DNA of 64,000 nucleotides from Flavonifractor sp. An92 (GCF_002159175.1 NZ_NFGZ01000009.1:1-64000); one strand, 5' to 3'; shown: positions 34,952 through 45,107, numbered from the stretch's first letter. The notes: a model not told the origin generated them from the sequence alone. Numbers and translations are program-made.

Positions 34952-35029
34952 TTTTCTTTTGATAGCAGATTGTGCCGGCGCTCATTTGCACCATACAACA
35001 AGACCGTTGAAATCGGCCTTGCGGCACAG

Positions 35030-35064
35030 ACGGCGGTTTTGAAATAGCAAATTCAAGCCGCCGT
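35030..35064 (+). terminator. Hairpin with T-run
   Basis: Stem of ACGGCGG and CCGCCGT extended by TTGAA/TTCAA, followed by TTTTCTTTT. The region 35065-35265 shows no gene. Confidence 0.6.
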
Positions 35065-35265
35065 TTTCTTTTGGAAAAAAGAGAACACGGGGGGTGTGTT
35101 AAAGTCGCCCTTTTCTAAGGATACGGCGGGGGCCGGGAGGTATCGCTGTGTCCTTTTTTATTCTCCAACCACCTAACCTGTCAAAAAAAGCCTTCATCCA
35201 TCGCCGGGATGCTGCGACCATAAAGATGAACATACAATTCATGTAAATACTATTTATAATTCTCT

Positions 35266-35300
35266 AACGCCTGTCCGCAACTTGCGGGCGGGCGTTTTTT
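35266..35300 (+). terminator. Leader terminator of sigma module copy 2
   Basis: AACGCCTGTCCGC / GCGGGCGGGCGTT with loop AACTT and T6. The base changes against copy 1 are partly compensatory (CCAC/GTGG versus CCGC/GCGG), which supports the stem. Confidence 0.65.
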
Positions 35301-35387
35301 GCCACTTTTTTTGTTTCCCTATTGGTTGCCGTTCTCCACCCTTCACTTCAATCCGGCTATCAACCGCGCGAAGTGAAAGGAGCAAGT

Positions 35388-35936
35388 ATGGAGAACAAAA
35401 TTTTTTCTGATAAATATCGTTTAGGGCTGCCAAAAGCCCCCATTGGTGAACGAGTAGTGGGCGAAAGGGGAAGAAATGACCTCCCTCCTGGGACGAAAGG
35501 AGGTGAGATTATGACACCTGAACGCCACTACGAGCATAAGCAGCATACCTTTGACAGCTATTGCAAAAAGGTTCTGAAATGCGAAGCCTGGAATGGCTAT
35601 CGAGAGATTAGCCGCAGACAGAAGCGGGAAGTTCCTTTCAGCGAACTGCCGGAGGAGTCGATGGAGCAGCTTGCGGCGTGGGACCGGTATCCCTGGGAAT
35701 ACACACCTTTCCCGGTAGGAAATGATGTGATTCTGATTGAAGATGACCGGCTGGCCGATGCGCTGAACGCTCTGCCGCCAAATGACAGGGACATCTTCCT
35801 AATGTTCTGGTTTTTGGAAATGGCGGACCGCGAGATCAGCGAGATCATGCACATGGCCCGTCGAACGGTCAACACCCACAAGCGGAAGGCCTATCGGCTG
35901 CTGATTGAGCTGATGGGAGGTGAAGCGGATGATTAA
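35388..35936 (+). CDS. Sigma-70-like factor of ICE type, copy 2
   Basis: 182 residues, same architecture and same start contexts as copy 1: AAAGGAG before the ATG at 35388, and an internal GGAGGTGAGATT-ATG at about 35511 that would yield the short form starting M-T-P-E-R-H-Y-E-H-K. Region-4-like HTH at the end (D-R-E-I-S-E-I-M-H-M-A-R-R-T-V-N). Confidence 0.7.
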   Translation: MENKIFSDKYRLGLPKAPIGERVVGERGRNDLPPGTKGGEIMTPERHYEHKQHTFDSYCKKVLKCEAWNGYREISRRQKREVPFSELPEESMEQLAAWDRYPWEYTPFPVGNDVILIEDDRLADALNALPPNDRDIFLMFWFLEMADREISEIMHMARRTVNTHKRKAYRLLIELMGGEADD

Positions 35937-36171
35937 ACCCGTGAACACGCGGTCAGCCCTGCTTCCATATCCGGTTATTGCTGCCGCTGTCAATGGTGAT
36001 CCCGATGCGGTAAACCAGGTGGTACGGCATTACTCCGGTTACATAGCTACATTGTCCACACGGACAAGCTATGATGCACAGGGCGTTTATCGTACCCAAG
36101 TGGACGAGGACCTGCGCCACCGGCTGGAAACGAAATTGATCGTCGCAATCCTGAAATTTGAGCTGAATTAA
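35929..36171 (+). CDS. ICE helix-turn-helix protein, copy 2
   Basis: 80 residues, overlaps the sigma gene by 8 nt, GGAGGTGAAG upstream, same L-L-P-Y-P-V-I-A-A-A-V motif as copy 1. Confidence 0.75.
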   Translation: MIKPVNTRSALLPYPVIAAAVNGDPDAVNQVVRHYSGYIATLSTRTSYDAQGVYRTQVDEDLRHRLETKLIVAILKFELN

Positions 36172-36174
36172 CAT

Positions 36175-36545
36175 TTTGGCTCGCCGCCATGTGTTCCCCT
36201 TTCCGCATGGTGCCACCTTGAAAAAGAAAGCCCGGCGGGAGACCACCGGTGCAGCATAGGGCAGACGGATACGATCTGTCTGTGTGGAGCCGGTCAGCCG
36301 GTGCGCCATGACCCTGTTGCAAGTCCGCAGGACGGGACCCCTACCAAACAGGTGAGCGACAAAACCAGGCCGCGAAACAGGTGTGGCAGCCTGTGGGCGA
36401 GGATACACAGACAGGATAATGAGACTCCCGCGTTGAACGCCCTCAAAGCATTGCGCGGCGCACCCATCAGTATGGGCCGGGGTGAGATTCCCGTGGAGCT
36501 GCGGCCAGCAGCCATCCGTTTTTTGCCTCTTTTATGGTTTTAATG
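36175..36545. other. GC-rich, highly structured non-coding stretch
   Basis: About 370 nt without a convincing gene between the HTH gene and tnpW. It contains many local inverted repeats (CCCAT-CAGT-ATGGG; ACAGG-N8-CCTGT; CCGG-N10-CCGG) and a GTGCGCC segment like the 5' end of group II introns, but no reverse transcriptase and no domain V were found. Best described as an unassigned structured RNA or intron relic. Confidence 0.4.
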
Positions 36546-36577
36546 TAATGGCATGAAAGGGGCTTTATCATGCAGAC

Positions 36578-36751
36578 ATGCAGAAAAATCAATCTGAAAA
36601 TAAATATGCCCCGCCTATGCGGAGCAAAAAGAAAATCAGCAACACGACCTTTATCATCAATTCCTTTTTCCCTCAAACGGGAAGTCAGACGATAGCCTCC
36701 AAACTGGAGAACCTGATAAAAGCCGATGTTCAGAAACAAACTGTGACTTGA
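36578..36751 (+). CDS. tnpW: TnpW-like transposon protein
   Basis: 57 residues with the TnpW hallmark I-S-N-T-T-F-I-I-N-S-F-F. Small proteins of this kind sit directly before TnpX-type large serine recombinases in Tn4451-like elements. An out-of-frame ATG lies 8 nt upstream nearer to the AAAGGGG site. Confidence 0.65.
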   Translation: MQKNQSENKYAPPMRSKKKISNTTFIINSFFPQTGSQTIASKLENLIKADVQKQTVT

Positions 36752-36833
36752 AAACCTCCTAACAGGCAGACAGGGAAAAGAAAGCGCGGTATAATGAAGT
36801 TGGACTTCAATATCGTGTTTGACTGCCAGATAG

Positions 36834-38523
<1,690 letters not shown>

Positions 38524-38528
38524 GAAAA

Positions 38529-38552
38529 ACGGCATAGCCGAAGCTATACCGT
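38529..38552 (+). terminator. Terminator after tnpX
   Basis: ACGGCATAGC / GCTATACCGT, one mismatch, 4-nt loop, then TCTCTCTT. Near the probable right end of the element. Confidence 0.55.
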
Positions 38553-38650
38553 TCTCTCTTGCCCCACGATGTTTTCTTATCGGGAGGCACCTTCGGGCTC
38601 ATTGCCTTATCCGCCGGGCTTGGTATTATAGTCTATGGCATATGATCCTC

Positions 38651-39313
38651 CTACTCAAAGGTTACATCTTCCAATCTTAGAAAGATGATCCCATGTTCCT
38701 CCAGCGTGCGATCCGCCTGAAGCGTTCCCACCACGGTTATCTCCGATTCCGGATCTGGGTAATCCTGAGGATAAGAACGTTCTTCCGGCATGACAAGGTC
38801 AAATCCCTGAGCGCAGCAGGCAGTGGCGTCCTGTACAATCACGCCACAGTAGACCTGTTTCGTCTCAGGGTCCTGATATACCGTGAAAATTCCCGTCATG
38901 CGGATGGTTTTTCCGATATAGCCATCCGGCGACATCATCATGTTGAACACTTCCGCGTAGACCATGGTGCTGCTGAGGGTGGTCAGATCCACATCCACGG
39001 ACACCGTGGTCACTTCCTGAGAATCCGGCTGCAAATCCGCAGCCGGGTTTTCTGTCTCTCCCTCTTCCGGCGCGAAACCGACAACCGGAGGCGCCGGGCC
39101 GTCTCCCTGCCCATCCCCGCCTTCTGCCGGCAGCGGTTCTTCCCCGGGCAATTCGGATTCGGCGGATGGTGTACCCTCCGGAGTTGCTTCCGCCTGTTGA
39201 GAAACAGTGGGCGGTGTCAGATTCTCAGCTTGCCCAGAGCCTTCATTTTTTCCACATGCGGAGCAGGCCAAGAGTAACATCCCCGCCAGAAACAAAATTG
39301 CTTGGCGTTTCAT
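38651..39313 (-). CDS. Lipoprotein with OB-fold-like domain, zinc operon
   Basis: 220 residues. Lipobox C-S-A-C-G near residue 20, a long acidic Pro/Glu-rich linker (about 25-100), and a globular C-terminus (I-G-K-T-I-R-M-T-G-I-F ... C-C-A-Q-G-F-D-L ... I-T-V-V-G-T-L) reading like an OB-fold. The C-C pair could bind metal. Last gene of the znu operon, 3 nt after znuB, so probably a metal-handling or transporter-accessory lipoprotein. Confidence 0.7.
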   Translation of the reverse strand: MKRQAILFLAGMLLLACSACGKNEGSGQAENLTPPTVSQQAEATPEGTPSAESELPGEEPLPAEGGDGQGDGPAPPVVGFAPEEGETENPAADLQPDSQEVTTVSVDVDLTTLSSTMVYAEVFNMMMSPDGYIGKTIRMTGIFTVYQDPETKQVYCGVIVQDATACCAQGFDLVMPEERSYPQDYPDPESEITVVGTLQADRTLEEHGIIFLRLEDVTFE

Positions 39314-39316
39314 CGG

Positions 39317-40162
39317 TCATCTCCTTCCTATCCATCCTGCAAGGGAGCAAAGGACAAACAGTGCAATTTGCACGGCAACAATGGTGGACCCCACCGGTGT
39401 ACCGGCCAGAATGGAGGTAATGATTCCTGCGGCGGCACAAAATACAGAGAGAACAGCGGCACAGATGGTAACGGCCCGGAAGCTTTTGAACAATCTCATG
39501 GCGGACATAGCCGGGAAGATCACCAGGGCGGAGATCAGCAAAGATCCCACCAGATTCATGGCCATCACAATGACTACCGCCGTCACCACCGCCAGAATCA
39601 GATTGTACACCCTGCCTCTGGTTCCAGTGGCCGAAGCAAAGCTTTCATCAAAGGTGACGGCAAAGATCTTGTGGTAGAAAAAGAGGTACAGGAGCACCAC
39701 CACCACCGATAGTGCGGCACACATCCAGACCTCGGTCTGGGTAAGAGTGAGAATGGAGGTGGAGCCGAACAGGGTGGTGCAGACATCCCCCGTCAGATTG
39801 GTGGAGGTGGAAAATACATTCATCATCAAATAGCCTATGGCCAGCGCGCCCACCGAGAGCATGGCCATGGCGGCGTCGCCTTTGATTTTGGAATTCTGAC
39901 CCGCCCCCAGCAAAAGGATGGCACACAGCACCGTGATGCCCATGACCAGCGGCATGTCATTGATCAGGTTCAAAACAGAGGCCACCGACATGGCCCCGAA
40001 GGCCACATGGGACAACCCGTCCCCGATAAAGGAAAACCGCTTGAGCACCAGCGTGACCCCCAGCAGCGATGCGCACAGGGCCACCAGCACGCCCACCACA
40101 AGGGCGTAGCGGACGAAGGGATAGGCCCAGTATTGGACCAGCTTCTCAATCAGCAATTCCAT
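39317..40162 (-). CDS. znuB: Zinc/manganese ABC transporter permease
   Basis: 281 residues, eight or nine helices, ABC-3 family: F-S-F-I-G-D-G-L-S-H-V-A-F-G-A near residue 45 and a conserved G-D-A-A-M-A-M-L loop. Overlaps znuC by 17 nt. Confidence 0.9.
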   Translation of the reverse strand: MELLIEKLVQYWAYPFVRYALVVGVLVALCASLLGVTLVLKRFSFIGDGLSHVAFGAMSVASVLNLINDMPLVMGITVLCAILLLGAGQNSKIKGDAAMAMLSVGALAIGYLMMNVFSTSTNLTGDVCTTLFGSTSILTLTQTEVWMCAALSVVVVLLYLFFYHKIFAVTFDESFASATGTRGRVYNLILAVVTAVVIVMAMNLVGSLLISALVIFPAMSAMRLFKSFRAVTICAAVLSVFCAAAGIITSILAGTPVGSTIVAVQIALFVLCSLAGWIGRR

Positions 40163-40868
40163 GGTCGCTGCCTCCTCTCGGTTTCAGAATTCCACGACCG
40201 GGAGTGGATCGGACAAAGGCATCCCGGGTTCCGAAAAACACCTGCTCCCCCAGATAGAGGATGTGGCTGGCGTAGTGGAGAGCGGCCTCCACGTCGTGGG
40301 AGATCATCAGGATGGTCATGCCATCCTTTTGATTCAGCCGGGCAATGACCTGATACAGCTCCCGGCTGGCCGCCGGATCCAGTCCGGCCACTGGCTCGTC
40401 CAGCAGCAGCATCTTCCGGGCGGCGCAAAGAGCCCGGGCCAGCAGCACCCGCTGCTGCTGGCCCCCCGACAGCTCCCGATAGCATCGCCTGGAGAATCGT
40501 TCCATATCCATGCGCCGGAGGGACTGCCGGGCCAGCTCCTTTTCCGCCCTGGTGTAAAAGGGGCGCAGGCCGCACCGCCCCTGGCAGCCGGACAGAGCCA
40601 CTTCCCAGACAGTGGCGGGAAAATCCCGCTGGGCCTGGGTCTGCTGGGGCAGGTATCCGATCTCATTGGCGCCCACCCCACCGCTCAGGGTCACCGAGCC
40701 CTCCAGGGGCGTCAGCAGGCACAGGATGGTCTTCATCAGGGTGGATTTTCCAGCGCCGTTTTCCCCCAGGATGCACAGGTAGTCCCCGGTGCTCACGGTA
40801 AAGCTCAAATCCCGCACCAGGGCAGAATCATAGCCCAGGGCCAGGCCCTGGCAGTTCATCTGGATCAT
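40146..40868 (-). CDS. znuC: Zinc ABC transporter ATPase
   Basis: 240 residues. Walker A G-E-N-G-A-G-K-S-T, signature L-S-G-G-Q-Q-Q-R, Walker B M-L-L-L-D-E-P. Start with GAGGAGGG. Second of the three transporter genes. Confidence 0.92.
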   Translation of the reverse strand: MIQMNCQGLALGYDSALVRDLSFTVSTGDYLCILGENGAGKSTLMKTILCLLTPLEGSVTLSGGVGANEIGYLPQQTQAQRDFPATVWEVALSGCQGRCGLRPFYTRAEKELARQSLRRMDMERFSRRCYRELSGGQQQRVLLARALCAARKMLLLDEPVAGLDPAASRELYQVIARLNQKDGMTILMISHDVEAALHYASHILYLGEQVFFGTRDAFVRSTPGRGILKPRGGSDHGIAD

Positions 40869-40883
40869 GTGATGGCCCTCCTC

Positions 40884-41954
40884 TCAGCCCAGCGCGGTTT
40901 TCAGGGTCTCCAAGTTCTGCTCCATAATGCCCAAATAAGTGGCTCCCCTCTCCACATCAGCAACCGTCACCGACTGCATGGAGTCCAGCACCAGGATCTC
41001 CTGGTTTTTGGTGCTGGTATTGCCGACTACCGTCTGGGCGATCTGATGGGTGGCCCCCTCAATGGTCAGCACACAGGGCAAGGACAGCTCATCCACCTTA
41101 CCGGCCAGGAAGGCCACCGTTTCAAAGCTGGCCTCCGTTTCCGCCGAGCAACCAGAAAAGGCGGCATAGTAGGTAAGTCCATAATCATCCGCCAGATACC
41201 GGAAGGGGAACCGGTCGGCAAAAAGCAGGGTGTGGGTGGAAGCGGCGTCCACGGCAGCCTGATACTGACCATCCAGGTCAGTTAGTTCCCCGATGTAAGC
41301 GGCGGCATTTTCGGCATAGGCATCCTGATGCTCAGGGTCAATGGTACCCAGGGTGTCCGCAATGGCGCCGCAGAGCAGTGCGGCATGCTTCAGAGACAGC
41401 CAGATATGCTCATCATCATGGCTGTGGGTGCATTCCGAGGCGTGATCACAATCTTCATGATGATCATGCTCATGGTCGTGTTGTTCGTGGTGTTCATGGG
41501 CATCCTCGTGATCTTCATTCTCCTCATGGTGGTGATGATGCTCGCTCTCCTGCATTCCCTCAACCACTTCCTCTGCTTTTACGCCGTCTCCCAACACCTC
41601 CATCAGGTTTATGGCCACCAGATCGGGATTCGTGGCGTTGGCCAGGGCATCCCCCACCCAGGAGTCCGACTCTCCTCCTGTGTAGAGAAACAGGTCACAG
41701 TTAGAGATGGTGACCATATCATCAGCAGTAGGCTGAAAGCTGTGGAGATCCACGCCATCGTCCAGGAGCATCGTCAGCTCCACATGGTCGGCCCGATCCC
41801 CCAAGATCTCCCGCACCCAGTCGTACTCCGGGAAAATGGTGGTGACGATCCGCAGCTTTTCGCTGCCGCTTTCTGAGGTAGATACGCCGTTGCAGCCGGT
41901 CAGGATCCCGGCGGTCAGCGCCAGGGAAAGAAGGATGGAAATCTCTTTTTTCAT
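40884..41954 (-). CDS. znuA: Zinc-binding lipoprotein with His-rich loop
   Basis: 356 residues, lipobox L-T-G-C (C20). ZnuA/AdcA (TroA) fold: Y-D-W-V-R-E-I-L-G-D, H-S-F-Q-P-T, the His/Asp/Glu-rich loop between about residues 138 and 190 (more than fifteen His), then H-I-W-L-S-L and a C-terminal lobe with T-I-E-G-A-T-H. The loop length marks a zinc rather than manganese binder. Confidence 0.92.
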   Translation of the reverse strand: MKKEISILLSLALTAGILTGCNGVSTSESGSEKLRIVTTIFPEYDWVREILGDRADHVELTMLLDDGVDLHSFQPTADDMVTISNCDLFLYTGGESDSWVGDALANATNPDLVAINLMEVLGDGVKAEEVVEGMQESEHHHHHEENEDHEDAHEHHEQHDHEHDHHEDCDHASECTHSHDDEHIWLSLKHAALLCGAIADTLGTIDPEHQDAYAENAAAYIGELTDLDGQYQAAVDAASTHTLLFADRFPFRYLADDYGLTYYAAFSGCSAETEASFETVAFLAGKVDELSLPCVLTIEGATHQIAQTVVGNTSTKNQEILVLDSMQSVTVADVERGATYLGIMEQNLETLKTALG

Positions 41955-42005
41955 GGGATAAAACCTCCGAATTCATACAGAAACTGAAAAATGGGCGCAA
42001 AAATA

Positions 42006-42065
42006 CAAGGGGTTCCGGGCATGCGCCAGGAGAGCCTGCCTCAAATAGGCAGACCCGTCCCCTTG
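42006..42065 (-). terminator. Two-level stem between the Fur-family gene pair and znuA
   Basis: Outer stem CAAGGGG / CCCCTTG, inner stem GCCTGCC / GGCAG, followed on the minus strand by TATTTTTG. Works as terminator or attenuator, reducing znu transcription relative to the upstream genes. Confidence 0.55.
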
Positions 42066-42081
42066 TCCTTTTTCATTCTGT

Positions 42082-42378
42082 TTAATTCAGTAGTTTTACC
42101 TTCCACAAAACCGGAGAAGATGCGACAAAGATGTTCTGCGTCCACAGGACGCAAAGCAGCATATAGCCGCCCAGCACCGCTGCTCCAACAGAAGCGGTGT
42201 GGGCTGCAGAGAGCTGTTCCAGAAGCTTTTGGACGCTTTGGATCTGATGGCAGATGGTACAGTGTTCACCGCCACAATCGTGGTCAGCCTCAGCAACGAC
42301 AAAAAATACGGAGAAGAACAGGGCAAACACCAGCAGCGCTGCCCCGCAGGCGGCGGCAAAGCGTGTTGTTTTCGTCAT
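42082..42378 (-). CDS. Small membrane protein with Cys/His motif
   Basis: 98 residues, start supported by GGGGAGAAG. Two hydrophobic helices (7-30 and 62-80) around an exposed loop H-D-C-G-G-E-H-C-T-I-C-H that could bind zinc. Lies between the Fur-family regulator and znuA. No named family recognised. Confidence 0.65.
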   Translation of the reverse strand: MTKTTRFAAACGAALLVFALFFSVFFVVAEADHDCGGEHCTICHQIQSVQKLLEQLSAAHTASVGAAVLGGYMLLCVLWTQNIFVASSPVLWKVKLLN

Positions 42379-42413
42379 GTTCTTCTCCCCCCTTTTCAAT
42401 GGATACGGAAATG

Positions 42414-42809
42414 TTATGTGCGGTGGCAGTCCTGGCAAACGCCATATAGGACGGTCTTGAGAATATCCAAGTCGAACCCATCCAGCTCCGACATGGCATG
42501 GGTCAATTGTGCGGTATGCTCCGCATCCATGTGGAAGGTTTTCCCACAGCGGGTGCAGGACAGGTGCAGATGGGAGTGGCAGTCTTCCGCGCCCACATAC
42601 TGGTAATAGGCCTCTCTGCTTCCAGGTTTTACTGATTTGCGAATCAGGCCCTCCGCCTCCAGCTGGGACAGATTCCGGTAGACGGCACTGAGGCTGATCT
42701 GCCGGGCGCATAGCTCCTGGGCGATCTGCCGTACCGACAGCAGCTGATCCGGATGCTCATTGAGAAAGCTGATCAGATAATCCCGCTGACGGGTATCATA
42801 CTTTTTCAT
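42414..42809 (-). CDS. zur: Fur-family regulator, probably Zur
   Basis: 131 residues: winged helix (I-S-L-S-A-V-Y-R-N-L-S-Q-L-E-A-E-G-L-I), metal site C-H-S-H-L-H-L-S-C-T-R-C-G-K and a C-terminal C-Q-D-C structural zinc pair. First gene of the zinc operon; the palindrome at 42827 is its likely site. Named Zur from context rather than from residues alone. Confidence 0.85.
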   Translation of the reverse strand: MKKYDTRQRDYLISFLNEHPDQLLSVRQIAQELCARQISLSAVYRNLSQLEAEGLIRKSVKPGSREAYYQYVGAEDCHSHLHLSCTRCGKTFHMDAEHTAQLTHAMSELDGFDLDILKTVLYGVCQDCHRT

Positions 42810-42826
42810 CCCAAGCCTCCCAACAT

Positions 42827-42843
42827 TTGCGAATCATTTGCAA
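42827..42843. promoter_or_regulatory. Zur/Fur-type palindrome
   Basis: TTGCGAAT-C-ATTTGCAA, 17 bp with one mismatch, 18 bp upstream of the zur start. Unlike the GGTTAG operators. Confidence 0.7.
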
Positions 42844-43045
42844 GTTAAGATAGCATGAGGCAGGCAGTATGTCAAGCCTATTCTTTAAAGCCTGTGGGAT
42901 AATATGGCACCGCTGATCAGCTGTTGACGGACGACCTTCATATCATTCCTTCGCCTTCCCATCCTACCTTCCCGGGGCGACAGACAACTAATATAAATTT
43001 CCTTTATGTATACCTTGCAATTACCGTTATTCTGTAGTAATATTC

Positions 43046-43063
43046 AGTTAGCCATATCTAACC
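43046..43063. promoter_or_regulatory. DtxR-type operator
   Basis: AGTTAG CCATAT CTAACC, one mismatch, 20 bp before the methyltransferase start. Confidence 0.75.
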
Positions 43064-43082
43064 GAGATGGAGCATACATTTT

Positions 43083-43706
43083 ATGGATAACAAACGATTC
43101 TGGAACCGATGTTCAAAGTATTATCCTGGTTTTATTCGTCACTCAAAGAAGACCTACCGGCAGATCCACAAAGCGATCCGTCCTTTCCTGACGCGTGATA
43201 TGGATGTACTGGAACTTGCCTGCGGTACAGGCGAGTTATCAATTTCACTATCACCGTATGTTCGCAACTGGGAAGCCACAGATTTCTCACCTGAGATGGT
43301 AAAGCAGGCAAAAAAGCAACTCCACACATCACGTCTGCATTTCTCAATCCAGGATGCCACAAAGCTGCCTTATTGTCCTGAAAGCTTTGATGCGGTGGTG
43401 ATTTCCAATGCGCTCTATATTATACCGCAGCCGGAAAAGGCTCTATCAGAAGCCTGGCGGGTACTAAAGCCAGGCGGGTTCCTTTTTGCTCCCACCTTTG
43501 TCTGGGGAAAAGGCCCTTGGGCCAGGTTTCGACTCTGGGTCATGGGTTTATCCGGATTTCGCGTCTATCATCCATGGAACGCAGGTGAACTGATGGCATA
43601 CCTGTCTGAGCACAGATATGCCATCATACACCACCAGCTTTTTGGCAGCAAATATGCGCCACTATGCTGTCTAATTGCCCGAAAACTCCCGCTGGACCGT
43701 TTGTAG
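43083..43706 (+). CDS. Class I SAM methyltransferase
   Basis: 207 residues. Motif I V-L-E-L-A-C-G-T-G-E-L, then A-T-D-F-S-P-E-M, then P-E-S-F-D-A-V-V-I-S-N-A-L, the UbiE/COQ5-like pattern. Iron-box-controlled, first gene of a row of small membrane and lipoprotein genes. Substrate unknown; a role in metallophore or lipid methylation is speculative. Confidence 0.82.
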   Translation: MDNKRFWNRCSKYYPGFIRHSKKTYRQIHKAIRPFLTRDMDVLELACGTGELSISLSPYVRNWEATDFSPEMVKQAKKQLHTSRLHFSIQDATKLPYCPESFDAVVISNALYIIPQPEKALSEAWRVLKPGGFLFAPTFVWGKGPWARFRLWVMGLSGFRVYHPWNAGELMAYLSEHRYAIIHHQLFGSKYAPLCCLIARKLPLDRL

Positions 43707-43828
43707 TCCATCAGTCAGCCGCGAGAAATTTGGGAGTGATAGAGCTCACACCCCAGCTTCTCACAGAAGACATCCTGCAATTCTTTGCTGTTACTTAGGA
43801 ATTGTGGACTATGCTTGGAGGCATCGAT

Positions 43829-43975
43829 ATGCAGTCTTTTTGCTATGGGTTGACCGCTTTTCTGTTTTGTGCAGCACTTGTATTTGGGTGTCAGAAAATC
43901 AAAAACCTTGCGCGGCGGGCCGCTCGCCGAGAGGGCCACAAGACCTGCTCCGGCAAGGAAAATGAAGGAGTGTGA
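43829..43975 (+). CDS. Small membrane peptide
   Basis: 48 residues, GGAGG 7 nt upstream. One hydrophobic helix (about 6-21), then a basic R-R-A-A-R-R tail. Directly upstream of the lipoprotein gene. Unknown. Confidence 0.5.
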   Translation: MQSFCYGLTAFLFCAALVFGCQKIKNLARRAARREGHKTCSGKENEGV

Positions 43976-43981
43976 TTTATC

Positions 43982-44395
43982 ATGCCGAAAAAAATCATCT
44001 TATTCTTTCTCACCGCAGCCTTATTGTCTATCCTTACCGGATGTGACGGCAACACAGCTTCCTTCGTGGACCAAAGCAGTGATACAACCTCCGCATTACA
44101 GGATGCTTTTGATACAAGCGTTATGGCCGAGGCATACACAAACGAGCTCTTTGCATCCATGCTCTCAAAAGAGGGTATTTCCCAATATGAGATCTTATTG
44201 ACTACCGGCGGCTTTATTACCAGCGACCCTCTTGTTTATATTTCGGGGTATCAATATAGTTATGATGGCAAGAAAGAGGTATACGGGTATAAATTGCAAT
44301 TAAATGACGATGGCTCAACATTCACCGTATTGGAAGAAGGTGTTGAGATCGGAGAATTTGTATGTCTCAGCGAGAGCCCTTCCGCAGAAGGTTAG
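43982..44395 (+). CDS. Lipoprotein of unknown function
   Basis: 137 residues, lipobox L-T-G-C-D at about residue 21, then a small soluble domain with a G-Y-Q-Y-S-Y-D-G-K-K-E-V-Y-G-Y beta hairpin. Start ATG follows GGAG. No family recognised. Confidence 0.6.
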   Translation: MPKKIILFFLTAALLSILTGCDGNTASFVDQSSDTTSALQDAFDTSVMAEAYTNELFASMLSKEGISQYEILLTTGGFITSDPLVYISGYQYSYDGKKEVYGYKLQLNDDGSTFTVLEEGVEIGEFVCLSESPSAEG

Positions 44396-44454
44396 TTTAT
44401 CTTCTTTCTTGTGCTACCCACAGTCAAGTTTTCATGTGCTAAAAGGAGCAGATA

Positions 44455-44628
44455 ATGAAAAAATACATTGGTCCCATCTGCTGGCTGGCCGCGGTCGTTA
44501 TTTGGGTTACTATCTCATGGATCAATTATACAGAAGGCAACATGGGGTTTGCTGTGGTACAGCTCCTTATTTCCGCGCTCTGCTTGATTCATGCAATCCG
44601 CACATTTTTGAAGAACAAAAAAGCATAA
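44455..44628 (+). CDS. Small two-helix membrane protein
   Basis: 57 residues, AAGGAG upstream, helices at about 5-22 and 31-49, basic end. Unknown. The 276 nt after it hold no gene. Confidence 0.5.
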   Translation: MKKYIGPICWLAAVVIWVTISWINYTEGNMGFAVVQLLISALCLIHAIRTFLKNKKA

Positions 44629-44904
44629 TATTTTTTTCAGGATCTCGTCATTGTTATGGACTACTCACCACGGATTGATGCTTTTCCTCTTGAGAAATTC
44701 ATCCCAGGAAGCACTCATATTGTTTCACAAAAGTGAATTTTTGCTAACTATTGAGCAGAGCAGATCTTTTATAAAAATCATTCTTGCAGAAACAGGTCAG
44801 ATTTCCTCCACTTCATTCCTGAGATAACGTTGCTCTTTACTTCTCTCCCTGTTGGCCCTATACTTATCTTGTTGTATGTATTGATTGCAAAAGGAGGGTC
44901 TTAC

Positions 44905-45066
44905 ATGTTCAGGACTGTTGTTTCCGTCATCATTATGGTGGCAGCCAGCATTGGGGGTATGTTTTTCGGTGCGCTGTTTAACAACGCCATTGGCGGGATG
45001 ATCCTGTTTGCACTAATTTCAGGCATCGCCTGTATCATCCATAGTTTGGACAACCGAAACACTTGA
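44905..45066 (+). CDS. Small hydrophobic membrane protein
   Basis: 53 residues, AAGGAGGG upstream. Glycine-rich helices (G-G-M-F-F-G-A-L-F-N-N-A-I-G-G). Terminator follows. Unknown. Confidence 0.5.
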   Translation: MFRTVVSVIIMVAASIGGMFFGALFNNAIGGMILFALISGIACIIHSLDNRNT

Positions 45067-45078
45067 TTTTTTATGCTG

Positions 45079-45107
45079 ATGCAGTCACGCAAAGAGCGTG
45101 ACTGCAT
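45079..45107 (+). terminator. Terminator
   Basis: Perfect ATGCAGTCACGC / GCGTGACTGCAT, 5-nt loop, TTTCTCTTT after. Confidence 0.8.

Larger units (their letters stand above)
35266..36171 (+). repeat. Duplicated sigma/HTH module (second copy of 31650-32556)
   Basis: Leader hairpin, spacer with TGCCGTTCTCCACC, sigma gene and HTH gene recur in the same order with clear nucleotide similarity. The two copies flank the BlaI/BlaR1/KTR genes, so they could recombine and delete them. Confidence 0.8.

Noticed and set aside
36294-36515. 73-codon minus-strand frame in the structured region
   Set aside because: No ribosome site, no recognisable domain; composition explained by GC-rich structured sequence.
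36175-36545. Group II intron
   Set aside because: A GTGCGCC-like start was seen but no domain V, no intron-encoded protein and no exon junction; kept only as a possible relic.
44725-44750. CTAACT half-site in the gap before the small membrane gene
   Set aside because: Left half-site too degenerate to call.
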